From NCBI RefSeq assembly GCF_036172515.1, contig NZ_JAXKVW010000002.1, positions 1-64,000 of the forward strand: a DNA stretch of 64,000 nucleotides. Direction: 5' to 3'. Numbering within the stretch: the stretch's first letter is position 1; every line of letters starts with the position of its first letter. The stretch comes from Flexistipes sp. (GTDB taxonomy: Bacteria; Chrysiogenota; Deferribacteres; Deferribacterales; Flexistipitaceae). The notes under the pieces were generated by a model, which did no database searches, was not told the origin of the DNA, and saw only the letters and a program-made list of their open reading frames with translations. The position numbers and the translations under genes were made by a program. Positions 51,491 to 61,108 of this stretch are shown here, one piece after another.

Positions 51491-52795
51491 CTAAACAATA
51501 CTTATATCGTTTTCGTATGCGCGCTTGAAATTGATTTCTGAGATAATTTTGTTATATCTTTCAATCAGATCCTTTTCATCGAAAGCCGGGATGTAAATAT
51601 TCGCCAATTCGTAACTGTAACTGTCCTGATAAGTCAACTGAGATAGTCTTGTTCCTTCCTTTACCAGAGGTTTGATTATAATATCTTTATTTTCCTTGTT
51701 GATTTTTTTCAGTTCCCGGTATGTAGGCACTTTTGTAATAAAGCCGTCTTCAAATGTTCTGGTCATAAATTTGGCAGCCTTTTTATATTTTCCGCTGAAT
51801 TTTTCCGGCAATTCAGGCTTTTTCCCAAGGGCCAGATCCAGCTGGATTTTATGATTTGCCACACCGTCAACGCTGTCAAAAAGAAATGCATGTGACTGTG
51901 AATGTCTTGGATTTATCTCCAGCAGAGTAATTTTGCCGCTAGTCTGATTATAGAAAAATTCAATGTTAAAGGTATTGTTGTTATAGCCTATGTGTTTCAT
52001 TATTTTCCGGGTAATTTTTTCCATCTCCTCTTGTATATTCTGAGGGATTTTTGAGGGGTATTCATATCTGGAAAATGAGGAGCTGTCTGTTTCCCTTACA
52101 GAATCGACAATCCCGTATACAAAAACTTCATTGTTATAAACATAGCCTTCCAGTGTACACATACTCCCGGAAAGTAAGCTTTCAGCTATACACGTTTTGC
52201 CTTTATTTTTCGTCAGTTCTTCCGGCAGATTAAGTTGGTGTATAAAATCCTCGAAAGGTTCGGTTACTTTCCCTATATATCTTCTGATCTCTTCTCTGGC
52301 ATCCATAAAATCCAGGTCACTGTTTATCCGATAAGCCAGATAAGAGCTGAATGATTTTATCGGTTTAATCCAGTATGGCGGCAGCATTTTCACATCTGAC
52401 ATATAGTTGTCGTTAAAGGGGTCGAAAACTTCAAAAAGTGGAATATGCTCCGGAATGACTTTTGCCTGCTCGAGTCTGCTGAGATATTTGTGCTCACATT
52501 TTAATATGCTTTCAACGGGAACACCGGGCAGTCCGTATTTTTCTGTGAGAATAGAAGCAAGAAGGGTAACGGGATAGTCCCAATAGCCCATTATCGCATC
52601 GACGCTGCCGTCAAAAGATTCAATCCGTGAAACAGCTTTTTTCAGCAGTGATTTGATGGGTTTTCCGTCACCGTCTCTTATTTCCTTGAAAGATAATAGA
52701 GAGATAAAATTGTGCTCTTTGGATTCAGGTAATGATTCAAGCATATCGATGTTAAAATCGTCATAACCGACAATAAAAATATTCTTTTTTTTCAT
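51491..52795 (-). CDS. ATP-grasp enzyme of unknown substrate
   Basis: 434 residues. An N-terminal Rossmann-like lobe (NIFIVGYDDFNIDMLESLPE) is followed by the ATP-grasp fold: PPYWIKPIKSFSSYLAYRI (ATP Lys), ESLLSGSMCTLEGYVYNNEV, and the metal-binding FNIEFFYNQTSGKITLLEINPRHSQSH (Glu...Asn). These enzymes join a carboxylate to an amine or thiol through acyl phosphate. It is biotin-carboxylase/D-Ala-ligase-like but matches no named member I know. AGGAG before ATG. Solitary, convergent with the GDCCVxC gene. Confidence 0.85.
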   Translation of the reverse strand: MKKKNIFIVGYDDFNIDMLESLPESKEHNFISLLSFKEIRDGDGKPIKSLLKKAVSRIESFDGSVDAIMGYWDYPVTLLASILTEKYGLPGVPVESILKCEHKYLSRLEQAKVIPEHIPLFEVFDPFNDNYMSDVKMLPPYWIKPIKSFSSYLAYRINSDLDFMDAREEIRRYIGKVTEPFEDFIHQLNLPEELTKNKGKTCIAESLLSGSMCTLEGYVYNNEVFVYGIVDSVRETDSSSFSRYEYPSKIPQNIQEEMEKITRKIMKHIGYNNNTFNIEFFYNQTSGKITLLEINPRHSQSHAFLFDSVDGVANHKIQLDLALGKKPELPEKFSGKYKKAAKFMTRTFEDGFITKVPTYRELKKINKENKDIIIKPLVKEGTRLSQLTYQDSYSYELANIYIPAFDEKDLIERYNKIISEINFKRAYENDISIV

Positions 52796-52913
52796 ATAAT
52801 ACTCCTTTTAAGCAGAAGATGCACTTTTATTGTATTAATTTTGGTAGATAGAAACGTAAAAAAAGCTTAAAGATAAAATAATAAAGTTTAAATCAATCGG
52901 GAAACTATACTGA

Positions 52914-53105
52914 TTACTCTTCCCAGTAGATGCAATCAGTGGGGCAGGAATCGATAGCTTCCTGAATTTCTTCTTCAGGTCCGCCTTCCGGTTTGATTAC
53001 ATATGCCTTTTCCTCGTCTTCATCAAAGCCGAAAACTTCTTCGCAGATTTCCACACAAGCTCTGCAGCCGATACATTCTTCCTGGTCCAATGCTACTTTT
53101 GCCAT
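52914..53105 (-). CDS. Ferredoxin, single [4Fe-4S]
   Basis: 63 residues, acidic. Cys11-x2-Cys14-x2-Cys17 with the distal Cys in DSCPTDC make one [4Fe-4S] cluster, as in Desulfovibrio/Thermotoga ferredoxins. A sixth-Cys pair (Cys21 and the last Cys) could form the disulfide seen in that group. Low-potential electron carrier. AGGAG 6 nt before ATG. Confidence 0.95.
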   Translation of the reverse strand: MAKVALDQEECIGCRACVEICEEVFGFDEDEEKAYVIKPEGGPEEEIQEAIDSCPTDCIYWEE

Positions 53106-53237
53106 AACAGACTCCTATGTGGGAAATTATAAAACCATTTTATATATTTTGCTTGTTATGTTATAAAAAGTCAAGGTTTTTTTTATAAAATAATACTACC
53201 TGGAAGCATATAAAATCCATTTTTTAGGAGGCGTTTA

Positions 53238-53873
53238 ATGTTTAACATTCTATGTATTGTCGGAAGCAGAAGAAAAAAAGGCAACACAGCAACATTGGTG
53301 AAAGAGGCAATGAAAGCTTTTGATACAGAAGAAGTGCAGGCGGAGCTGATTTTTTTGGACGATTACAACTTTGAAAGCTGCAACGGATGCAACGGATGCC
53401 AAAATTCCTTTACCTGTGTGATTGATGATGACATGCAGAAAATTTATCCGAAAATTCTTGCATCTGATGCTGTTGTTTTAGGCTCGCCAACATATTTTTA
53501 CAATATTACTGCGGAAACGAAAGCCTTTATCGACAGATGCTTTTGCCTTGATTTTTTTGATGAGGATGACCGTTCTGTCTGGATAAGTATCAACGATACC
53601 GGAAAACAAAAATATGCAGCTGTAATATCGGTGGCTGAGCAGCATTCTGAAAAGGATATGGGAGTAACCCCTGAAGTGATGAAGGGTTCCCTGGAATCCC
53701 TGGGATATCGTGTAGTTGATGTGGTCAAAGCTCTTGGTCTTTTCAGCGCGGGTGAGGCAGCCCATGATACAACTGCTTTGCAGGATGCTTACAATGCTGG
53801 TGAAAAACTTCTCAGAACACTCAGGCTGAGAAGAAAGATTGAAATATTAGTGCAGAATAAAAAGTCTGAATAA
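53238..53873 (+). CDS. NADPH-dependent FMN reductase / iron-sulfur flavoprotein family
   Basis: 211 residues. Flavodoxin-like fold with the FMN phosphate loop IVGSRRKKGNTATLV (6-20). CNGCNGCQNSFTC is a Cys cluster like the one that binds [4Fe-4S] in iron-sulfur flavoproteins. SPTYFYNITAETKAFIDR is the family's flavin-side motif. Probably a low-potential electron transfer protein; its divergent neighbour is a ferredoxin, a natural partner. AGGAGG before ATG. Confidence 0.87.
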   Translation: MFNILCIVGSRRKKGNTATLVKEAMKAFDTEEVQAELIFLDDYNFESCNGCNGCQNSFTCVIDDDMQKIYPKILASDAVVLGSPTYFYNITAETKAFIDRCFCLDFFDEDDRSVWISINDTGKQKYAAVISVAEQHSEKDMGVTPEVMKGSLESLGYRVVDVVKALGLFSAGEAAHDTTALQDAYNAGEKLLRTLRLRRKIEILVQNKKSE

Positions 53874-53887
53874 AAGCAGAAACCGGA

Positions 53888-54034
53888 ACCTTTGAATAAG
53901 CAGCCTACCCAACCACGCACCGAGCACATAAGTTCTTATGTGCTCGGTGCGTGGAGCTTTATCTCCCCTCCTATAGAAGAGTTAGGAGGGGATTAAGGGG
54001 TGGTAAAATTTATAAGAATACATTATTCAAAGAT
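53888..54034. mobile_element. MITE family A, copy 7, with a 42-bp palindromic insert
   Basis: Ends ACCTTTGAATAAG / ATTATTCAAAGAT in inverted orientation. The segment normally filled by the CTCCCCTAATTTAGGGGAG hairpin is replaced by a perfect 20-bp inverted repeat with a 2-nt centre (53913-53954). GAAACCGG occurs on both flanks (53879-53886 and 54037-54044), a likely target duplication. Confidence 0.8.
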
Positions 54035-54062
54035 CTGAAACCGGGGCTCCGGCTTCTGCACA

Positions 54063-57000
54063 TTATTCGATTTTTGTCTTTTTACCTTCAAACCAGTAGC
54101 AGAACATAGGAATAAAAACAAGAGTGATTACCGTGCCGATAAGCAGTCCGCCGATGGCGACATCAGCAAGCGGTGATACCCTTTCCAGTCCTACAGCCAT
54201 TTCCAGAGCCAGGGGTATCATTCCGGCAATTGTACTCACAGCCGTCATCAAAACCGGTCTGAAACGAACCTGTACGCTTTTAACTGCTGCATCAAAAGGA
54301 CCGTACTCATCCTTGAATTCCCTGTAAAAATCAACGAGTAGAATTGCATTATTAAGAATGATGCCGAAAAGAAGGAGCAGTCCAACCATAGCAGGAAGGC
54401 AAAGGGGTTTGTTAAAAAAGAGAAGTGCCCAGAATGCTCCGATTGCAGATAACGGCAGCATCGGTATCATGATAAGCGCCAGCTTCATCGATTTATAAAT
54501 CGTGTACAGGGCGATTAAAAGGAAAATTGCAGATATTCCTACAGCTACTGACAACCTTTTGAAACTGTCATTAAGGGCTGTAATATTTCCCTCCTGGCTT
54601 ACCTTGTATCCGGCGGTATCCAGTTCTGCAATCTTTTTCTTTACATCGGAGGTAACAATCGATACCGGTCTTTTTCCTGTGTATCCGTTCACATCTATAC
54701 TATATAACAAATCTTCCCTGGTAATTTTGGCAGGAGTAAATCCCGTTTTAATATCTGCTAATTGGGACAAAGGAATAAAACCTTTATCAGTTTTTATTGG
54801 CAGCAGACTCAAAGACCGGATATTCTCACCAAAAGGTTTTTCATAGTAAACTTTTATCTCCTGGCTTTTAATGGATGAAAAGGAAGATTTATCTCCGGCT
54901 CTGACACCTTTCAGGGCAAGCTGCCTGCTGAGCTCGGTACCGGTTAAGCCGTAAAAAGCGAGTTTGTTTTTATTTATATCCAGCAATACCTCTTTCATGT
55001 CATTATTCCAGTTGATATCAACGGAATTTATACCTTTGACATTCAACATTCTTTCTCTGACTTTAGAGGCAATCTGTGGAAGTGTTTCAAAATCCTCAGC
55101 TTTGATTCTTGTGACCACCGGTGCTTTTATCGAAGAAAAAGGGGTGGCTCCGTGATCGGAAACATTGACATATTTCGCCCCTTTAATCTGACTCAATTGT
55201 TCTCTGATCCTTTCTTCCACGTCCCACATACTTGCTTCTCTGTTAAATCTGTTAGTCAGGTGGATTATAATATTAACCTCGCCTGAAAGGGCACCGTTGC
55301 CCATTGCCAAAACCCCGGGCTCGCTGCCGATGGAGACGGATGATTTTTTTACTTCAGGCTGTTTGTGAAGCCATTCAGTAAATCCTTTTATACGTTGCAG
55401 GCTCTCATGCGCAGGCATATTGGAGCTGAAACTCACCTGAACTTTAATAATCCCTGTATCCATAGGGGGCATCACATCCCTGCCGATAACGGGTACAATA
55501 TTTTTTCCGCTTACAACGAGCAGGGCAAAAGCTATTACAATAATAAGAATTTTTATAAAATGTGATTTTTTCGTAAACCTAAGCAGAGTGACATAAGGGA
55601 TTTTCAATTTATCAAGTGTTTTGAAATAAAGATTGTTCAGCACTTTTTCAATCTTCCACTGACCCATTCCGTTTTTATAAAAAAGTATAAAAACTCTTGG
55701 AATAAAAGTTATTGAAAGAAAATATGACACGGATAAGGCTATAATAAGTGTGAATGATAGAGGTTTGAAAATTTTTTCAGGAAATCCGCCGACAAACATT
55801 AAAGGAAAAACGGCGATAATTGTGGTCAGAGTCCCACTGAAACTTGCCAGCGTTACCTCTTTTGTTCCCTCTTTTACAGCCCTGTCTATAGGTTTATTCA
55901 AATCATTAAAGTGACGCTCAATATTTTCCAAGACAACAACAGAGTCATCCACAACCAATCCAAGAGCCAGCACAATTGCAGTCATCACAATCAGGTTAAG
56001 TTCGCCTCCGGTAATCCAGATAATGCCTAAACTTGTGAAAAATATAATGGGTATTGTTATTGCGGAAGCCAGCGTAGCCCTGATATTTGCCAGAAACAAA
56101 AGTATGACAAAAACAACAATAATTATAGTCAATTTTAATGTATCAAACATATTTCTCAAAGATGTATCTACCAGATCTTTTTGGGTGTCGGATATGCTGA
56201 ATGCAATATTATCAAATCGATTTTTCAATTTACCGGCAATTTCCCGTGCAGCATTGCTGGCATCAACTATGCTGCCGCCCGGAGGGCGTTTTACGATTAC
56301 GGCAATTCCGCTCCTTGCATTCCCAACATATGCAGAACGGTTCTTTTCATGCCCCCAGCTTATTTCAGCCACATCTTTCAGCTTTACATTGCTCTTTACA
56401 GGAAGTTTTCTAAGAGAGCCGACGGGCACATCTTCACCGTAAAAGTTGACAGTAATATAGTTGTTTTCGGACTGCAGAAAGCCCATCGGGATATCTTTGT
56501 AGGTATTGTTTATGATTTTAATTACATCTGCTGCAACAAGTGAGTATTTGCGCATTTTCATGGGATCAAGCTCAACAGATACCGCTCCCTTGTATCCGCC
56601 GAAAATTTCCACATTCCCGATATATTTGTTTTTCAGCAATTCACGTTTGACGTCGCTTTCAGCAATTTTCCGGACATCTGCCAAAGTCATTGAGTCAACC
56701 GCAGGAGTTAGTGTGAACACATCAACAGGTGCATTAAAAGCGCCTGAAGTGTAGATTGAAGGTGCGGCATCTTCCGGCAGCTGTGAGCGTACACGGTTAA
56801 GAGCATTGTTTACATATACCGCCGCTTCACCCAGCTCTTTTGAGTAATCAAATTCAGCTCTGACAACGGACATACCGGCGATGTTTGTGGAGCTTACGCT
56901 TCTTATGTTTGCAAGGGTGTAAATTTCCTCTTCCAGTACTTTTGAAACAGTGGAAGATACTGTCTCTGCAGTTGCTCCGGGAACCTGTGTGATCACAAAT

Positions 57001-57128
57001 ACCTGGGGGTATTCGGCATCCGGGAAAAAATTTCTCGGCATTTTCATGAAACCGATCAGACCTAAGAATATAAATCCAGCCAACAGGCTGTATAATAACT
57101 GCGGTCTTTTATAAAAAAAATCGAACAT
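54063..57128 (-). CDS. RND-family efflux transporter (AcrB/HAE1-like)
   Basis: 1021 residues, 12 membrane helices in the RND pattern (one N-terminal helix, a large periplasmic loop, six helices, a second loop, five helices). FPDAEYPQVFVITQVPGATAETV is the typical pore-domain entry, and ALGLVVDDSVVVLENIERH carries the paired Asp of the proton relay. GGFPEKIFKPL and LLFGIILNNAILLVDF also fit. The short loops and FFDxxEYP-like start point to the general HAE/MdtB group rather than heavy-metal CusA (no Met clusters). Final gene of a tetR-tolC-mfp-RND operon; ends near a MITE that may serve as terminator. Confidence 0.95.
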   Translation of the reverse strand: MFDFFYKRPQLLYSLLAGFIFLGLIGFMKMPRNFFPDAEYPQVFVITQVPGATAETVSSTVSKVLEEEIYTLANIRSVSSTNIAGMSVVRAEFDYSKELGEAAVYVNNALNRVRSQLPEDAAPSIYTSGAFNAPVDVFTLTPAVDSMTLADVRKIAESDVKRELLKNKYIGNVEIFGGYKGAVSVELDPMKMRKYSLVAADVIKIINNTYKDIPMGFLQSENNYITVNFYGEDVPVGSLRKLPVKSNVKLKDVAEISWGHEKNRSAYVGNARSGIAVIVKRPPGGSIVDASNAAREIAGKLKNRFDNIAFSISDTQKDLVDTSLRNMFDTLKLTIIIVVFVILLFLANIRATLASAITIPIIFFTSLGIIWITGGELNLIVMTAIVLALGLVVDDSVVVLENIERHFNDLNKPIDRAVKEGTKEVTLASFSGTLTTIIAVFPLMFVGGFPEKIFKPLSFTLIIALSVSYFLSITFIPRVFILFYKNGMGQWKIEKVLNNLYFKTLDKLKIPYVTLLRFTKKSHFIKILIIVIAFALLVVSGKNIVPVIGRDVMPPMDTGIIKVQVSFSSNMPAHESLQRIKGFTEWLHKQPEVKKSSVSIGSEPGVLAMGNGALSGEVNIIIHLTNRFNREASMWDVEERIREQLSQIKGAKYVNVSDHGATPFSSIKAPVVTRIKAEDFETLPQIASKVRERMLNVKGINSVDINWNNDMKEVLLDINKNKLAFYGLTGTELSRQLALKGVRAGDKSSFSSIKSQEIKVYYEKPFGENIRSLSLLPIKTDKGFIPLSQLADIKTGFTPAKITREDLLYSIDVNGYTGKRPVSIVTSDVKKKIAELDTAGYKVSQEGNITALNDSFKRLSVAVGISAIFLLIALYTIYKSMKLALIMIPMLPLSAIGAFWALLFFNKPLCLPAMVGLLLLFGIILNNAILLVDFYREFKDEYGPFDAAVKSVQVRFRPVLMTAVSTIAGMIPLALEMAVGLERVSPLADVAIGGLLIGTVITLVFIPMFCYWFEGKKTKIE

Positions 57129-57147
57129 ATTTCACCATCCCGTGTTA

Positions 57148-57249
57148 GTTCAAAGTTCAGCGTTCAATGTTCTATGTTGGTATTTTCCACATTCATTTAA
57201 ACCAACACAAACACTTAACCTTTAGCACTTAGCGCTCAGTGCTTAGCAC
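57148..57249. repeat. Two short heptamer arrays around the end of the adaptor gene
   Basis: Five exact-register 7-bp units beginning GTT (57148-57182), then four 7-bp units TTAGCAC, TTAGCGC, TCAGTGC, TTAGCAC (57222-57249). The last three lie inside the adaptor gene and form its final codons and stop. Confidence 0.6.
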
Positions 57250-58371
57250 TTTCACCGGCACTCCGGAGAGTACTCTCAGAAGGATATCCGGTTTTGCTGT
57301 AATTACCCGTTTTACACCGCTTAGGTTATCGGCAATTATTCCCTGGATGCCCGAATGAGCCACATCAATCTGTCTCGCTTTAACATTTCCGCTTGAGTAA
57401 ACAAAAACAAATTTATCACTGTCTTTATCAAGCACTGCATTATAGGGTAAAAGTTTATTATTTCCCCGATAGGTAACTAATTCAATCGGCAGAATTTCGC
57501 CCGGCGATGCTTTAAGCTTTTTTATATAAGATGTTTTATATCTGAGCGTACCGGATGCATCAGTATCATTCAGGCCTTTTATGTTATAAAATTCGCCATT
57601 GGTTTTTATTGTTTTTGCTGTTTTATCCGGTGGCAGTTGTATTTCCAGATACTTTTTGTCATTGCCGGTAATATCCAGAATTTTTCTTCCTGCCATAATA
57701 TTTTCACCTTCGGAAGCATATTTTGTGGAAACTGTTCCGCTGACAGGTGAATAGATTTTTGTATATTTAAGGGACGCTTTCACCTCGCTTATTTTGCTCT
57801 CAAGGATTTTAATCTTATTCTGCAAAATATTGATTTTATTTTTCTGTATTTTTATCTCCGATTTCAACGCTGCTATGGAGGTTTCCTCCGACTCATATTC
57901 TTCTATGGAGGCCCCTTCCACTTTCAAAAGCTCAGCAGTTCTGGCGTGTTTTTTCTTTAAGTTCTGCAGGGCAGTATGCTTTGCCCGGAGTACACTTTTT
58001 ACAGACTGTATATCCCATTTTAAAGACTGTTTTTCTTCCTGCAGTCCGTTAATCTTCGAATTAAGATCATCACTGTCGATTTTAGCCAGAAGATCCCCCT
58101 CTTTCACTCTTTCGCCTGTTTGAACGGGGAGTTTTTCAATTCTGCCGGCGATTTTAGTATTTATTTCGGCTCCGGAATCACTTTTTACTGTGGCAATATA
58201 CGGAAGAGTTAACAGCACTTTGTCTTTCTTTAATGTAAATGATTCAACAACAATGGGTCTTACGGCGGGTGGTTTTGCCTCAGCCATCTGTGCTTTACGC
58301 TTTTTTAAAAGCATTACTGCAGCAAAAACAACCACAATTACTATTAATATTGATATTATTTTTTTAATCAC
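57229..58371 (-). CDS. RND efflux periplasmic adaptor (membrane fusion protein)
   Basis: About 380 residues from GTG 58371, chosen because it overlaps the tolC stop as GTGA with GAGGTG just before it; the longer frame to 58431 would read into tolC. N-terminal membrane anchor (IISILIVIVVVFAAVML). A lipoyl/barrel-sandwich hybrid (AEINTKIAGRIEKLPVQTGE, then the mate YTKIYSPVSGTVSTKYASEG) is split by a long coiled-coil hairpin (about 95-195), followed by beta-barrel and membrane-proximal domains. Bridges the RND pump and TolC. Confidence 0.92.
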   Translation of the reverse strand: MIKKIISILIVIVVVFAAVMLLKKRKAQMAEAKPPAVRPIVVESFTLKKDKVLLTLPYIATVKSDSGAEINTKIAGRIEKLPVQTGERVKEGDLLAKIDSDDLNSKINGLQEEKQSLKWDIQSVKSVLRAKHTALQNLKKKHARTAELLKVEGASIEEYESEETSIAALKSEIKIQKNKINILQNKIKILESKISEVKASLKYTKIYSPVSGTVSTKYASEGENIMAGRKILDITGNDKKYLEIQLPPDKTAKTIKTNGEFYNIKGLNDTDASGTLRYKTSYIKKLKASPGEILPIELVTYRGNNKLLPYNAVLDKDSDKFVFVYSSGNVKARQIDVAHSGIQGIIADNLSGVKRVITAKPDILLRVLSGVPVKVLSTER

Positions 58372-59645
58372 TTTAGCACCTCGATTAATCTTATTCCGTA
58401 TAAGAGAGCCTGTCCTGCATAAATCTGCCATTTTTCATTTTTCAAAGCAGCCAGATTTGACTCTGACTTTAAAACATCGACCTCATAGCTGAGATAATCA
58501 TCCACAGTCATCCGTCTGTTTTTATATGCCACCTTTGCCGTGTTCAGCAGTTTTTTAGCATAAACTATATCTTCTTCCGCCTGCTTGATTGATTTTTTGA
58601 CAATAGGCAGTTTATTGATATATTTCCTTTCAAGAGAAGACAGGACGGAGCGTTTACTAAGATAATCCTGTTTTGTCTTTAATATTTCGTTTTTCGCAAT
58701 AGCGACTTCTTTGTGCGATTTTGCATCGAAAATAGGTATTGACAGTTCCACCATAACATTGCCGATGTCTTCACTTTCAAATTCATCTTTATTGTAGGAT
58801 TCACCCATATTCTGCGTATAGCTGGCAGAGAGATTAATTTTCGGATACCTGTATGCTCTTTGTTTCTCAAGCTCCTGTTTTGCGGTTTTTATGTCGTATT
58901 TATAAGGTTTCAGCTGAATAAAACCTGCATCATTATTGGAGAGAAATTTATCAAAATCAGCTGTCTTATTCATTTCTGCCGGTTTTTCAATGTGTCTGCC
59001 GGTAATTTTATATATATCCGCTTTAACATCCTCCGTCTGCCTTTTTAAATTCTCAAATTCCATTTTTAACTCAAGCAGGGACTTCTTTATGTTGTAAAGC
59101 TCCGATTTGGGAATCCGGCCGGCATCTACACCAGTTTTCACAATCTTTTTTGTTTTTTTCAGAGAGTCTATTCGCTTTTGCAAATATTCACGTTTTTTAT
59201 TTAAATAATGAAAATAACTGTTCATAGAAACCAGCAGTGACTGATTTTTGATAACCGCAATGTCTGTCAGAACTCCAAATTTTTCTTTCTTTAATTTTAA
59301 AATATCAGCTGTATCAAATAATTCTTTAACAAAAACCGGCATCGAAGCTTTAACACCGTATCTGTAAATATTTTCAGAGATAGGGAGGGATTTATTTACA
59401 TTCATTTCACCCGGTGTGATCGGCACCAGATTTTGCGGCCGGCTTGAATATTCGTATGATGCGTAAAAGTCCACTTTCGGGGTAAAATTATATAGTGTCT
59501 TTGCTCTTTCCTGCCGGGAAATCTTTTCACTCAATTTCAGGCTTTTAATCTCAGGTCTTTGTGAGGCGGCTTCAAGCAAAGTGGCAATATCCGCAGCGTA
59601 AGAGCTGATTGGAATCAGCAATATTGCGATAAAATATTTTATCAT
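58368..59645 (-). CDS. TolC-family outer-membrane efflux protein
   Basis: 425 residues. A signal peptide (IKYFIAILLIPISSYA) precedes two repeats of the OEP fold with long helical hairpins (IKSLKLSEKISRQERAK; LKLKKEKFGVLTDIAVIK; second repeat from about 240) and YPKINLSASYTQN barrel strands. Somewhat short for TolC but complete. AGGAGC before ATG, which overlaps the tetR stop (ATGA); GTGA overlap with the adaptor. Confidence 0.92.
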   Translation of the reverse strand: MIKYFIAILLIPISSYAADIATLLEAASQRPEIKSLKLSEKISRQERAKTLYNFTPKVDFYASYEYSSRPQNLVPITPGEMNVNKSLPISENIYRYGVKASMPVFVKELFDTADILKLKKEKFGVLTDIAVIKNQSLLVSMNSYFHYLNKKREYLQKRIDSLKKTKKIVKTGVDAGRIPKSELYNIKKSLLELKMEFENLKRQTEDVKADIYKITGRHIEKPAEMNKTADFDKFLSNNDAGFIQLKPYKYDIKTAKQELEKQRAYRYPKINLSASYTQNMGESYNKDEFESEDIGNVMVELSIPIFDAKSHKEVAIAKNEILKTKQDYLSKRSVLSSLERKYINKLPIVKKSIKQAEEDIVYAKKLLNTAKVAYKNRRMTVDDYLSYEVDVLKSESNLAALKNEKWQIYAGQALLYGIRLIEVLK

Positions 59646-60274
59646 GAGTGCTCCTTGTGAAATGATGAATATAAAATTCGGGCAAAACTGTCCGCAAATT
59701 CTTCCAATGAAATATTTAGTTCAGTCGAATCAGCAACAACACCGGCCGCTGAAGCTCTTTCCCTTACCGGTATTGTGGAATAAAAGAACAGAAGGGAGCT
59801 GATTGTCAGTGCGTGAAATACCACCGGGTTCTTCTCAGGCAAAGAATATCCTTCACTCTTTGCCGTTTTCAATATTTCCCGAATTATTTTGATAATTTCG
59901 CCCATTTGTGACATTGCATCATCTGTTAATCTGTTTCCTTCCCCTGCAACTTCCCTCAGCATCATTGGGGCAATGTGCGGGTGTTCTTTGATAATTTCTG
60001 CAAAAGTCAGGATATAAGAATATATTTTAGATTTAAAAGTCCGGGATTTTTTTACATTTAAACTTAAACGTTCGGCATAATTGCCAAGAACATCGGATAT
60101 TACAGCCTCGTACAGTTCTTCTTTTCCACCTATGTGATAGTAAATCGTGGCTTTGTTTACCTTTGATTTGTCAGCTATTTCGTCCATTCTACCCCCGTCA
60201 AAACCTTTGGCGGAGAATTCTGCAGAAGCTGTTTTCAAGATAATCGTTTTTGTTTTTTCGCTTTTTATACTCAT
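59642..60274 (-). CDS. TetR/AcrR-family repressor of the efflux operon
   Basis: 210 residues. HTH region: ILKTASAEFSAKGFDGGRMD, then EIADKSKVNKATIYYHIGGK (about 12-55). The C-terminal ligand domain has no recognised subfamily beyond AcrR/YbiH-like. GGAG 8 nt before ATG. It heads the efflux operon it presumably represses by binding the palindrome at 60294-60307. Confidence 0.92.
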   Translation of the reverse strand: MSIKSEKTKTIILKTASAEFSAKGFDGGRMDEIADKSKVNKATIYYHIGGKEELYEAVISDVLGNYAERLSLNVKKSRTFKSKIYSYILTFAEIIKEHPHIAPMMLREVAGEGNRLTDDAMSQMGEIIKIIREILKTAKSEGYSLPEKNPVVFHALTISSLLFFYSTIPVRERASAAGVVADSTELNISLEEFADSFARILYSSFHKEHS

Positions 60275-60290
60275 ATTGATGACTCCATAT

Positions 60291-60310
60291 TTAACTAACC
60301 AGTTAGTAAA
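60291..60310 (-). promoter_or_regulatory. Operator of the efflux operon TetR
   Basis: Perfect palindrome ACTAAC-CA-GTTAGT (60294-60307) with TT/AA continuing outward, 20 bp before the tetR ATG. On the minus strand a TTGATT just upstream may be the -35, placing the operator in or beside the -10 region. Confidence 0.7.
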
Positions 60311-60361
60311 ATATTAATCAATTTTCTTCCGGATGCAATAGTAAATTTTTAAAAAATCACT

Positions 60362-60500
60362 CAAGTTTCGCACTTGCACTTATTACACGTCTTTGCGAGG
60401 AGTGATAACGACGAAGCAATCTCTCTTTTTATATTATTTTGAGATTGCCACAACCCTGTTTCACAGGGTTTCGCAATGACACAGAGAAGTGCGAAACTTG
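60362..60500. mobile_element. MITE family D, copy 2
   Basis: 139 bp, terminal repeats CAAGTTTCGCACTT / AAGTGCGAAACTTG, same inner sequence as 47846-47985 with few changes. Flanks share an imperfect AAATCA(T)CT, a worn target duplication. Confidence 0.8.
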
Positions 60501-60591
60501 AGAAATCATCTAAATTGTTGATTTTCATTTTTTGATACAAATCAATTATTTTTTATCTGTGCACATTTATACTAAAATAATATGTATTAAG

Positions 60592-60723
60592 CAGATATTA
60601 TTAGTACATAGATAGAGATCCCTCGGCTTCGCTCGGGATGACATAAATTGTTGTTATTCCAAACGAAGTGAGAAATCTCTACCATATGAAACGATATCAT
60701 GAATAAATATGCAACTGTGCTTA
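60592..60723. repeat. Palindromic repeat family C, short copy
   Basis: 132 bp; same ends as 5088-5344 (GATAGAGATCCCTCGGCTTC ... GTGAGAAATCTCTACCATAT ... CAACTGTGCTTA). GAGATCCCT..and AGAAATCTCT-type arms pair. It ends just before the cupin Shine-Dalgarno and so forms its mRNA leader. Confidence 0.7.
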
Positions 60724-60741
60724 GAAAGGAGGATTTGGATT

Positions 60742-61059
60742 ATGGAAATTATCAGAATGGGCGAAATTGAAGGATTTATCAACAAAAGAGGAATCAAGGC
60801 AAAACAGCTTCTGAAAAATGACGATGTTCAGATTATGAATCTTATTTTAAATCCCGGTGATGCTGTTCCTGAGCATTCGGTACCCGTGTATGTATTCTTT
60901 TATGTCGTTGAGGGCAGTGGTACATTGAAGATAGGTGATGAAGAGAATGTAGTTTCCGCAAAAGATATTATTCTATGTCCCCGAAATACTGTAATGTCTC
61001 TGAAAGCGGATCAGAATGAAACATTTGTAGTATTAAATGTAAAAACACCGAGCTTATAA
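60742..61059 (+). CDS. Cupin-domain protein
   Basis: 105 residues from ATG 60742 (AAGGAGG 9 nt before); the longer frame to 60709 starts inside the repeat. Single small beta-barrel cupin: NPGDAVPEHSVPVYVFFYVVEG and DIILCPRNTVMSLK correspond to the two cupin motifs. Only one His (EHS) and the Glu of VVEG remain of the usual metal ligands, so metal binding is doubtful. Function unknown; it stands 49 bp before the NADH dehydrogenase. Confidence 0.8.
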   Translation: MEIIRMGEIEGFINKRGIKAKQLLKNDDVQIMNLILNPGDAVPEHSVPVYVFFYVVEGSGTLKIGDEENVVSAKDIILCPRNTVMSLKADQNETFVVLNVKTPSL

Positions 61060-61108
61060 ACTTTTTAACATCATCTTATCTGAAGGATTGCTTTTTAAGG
61101 AGATTCAT

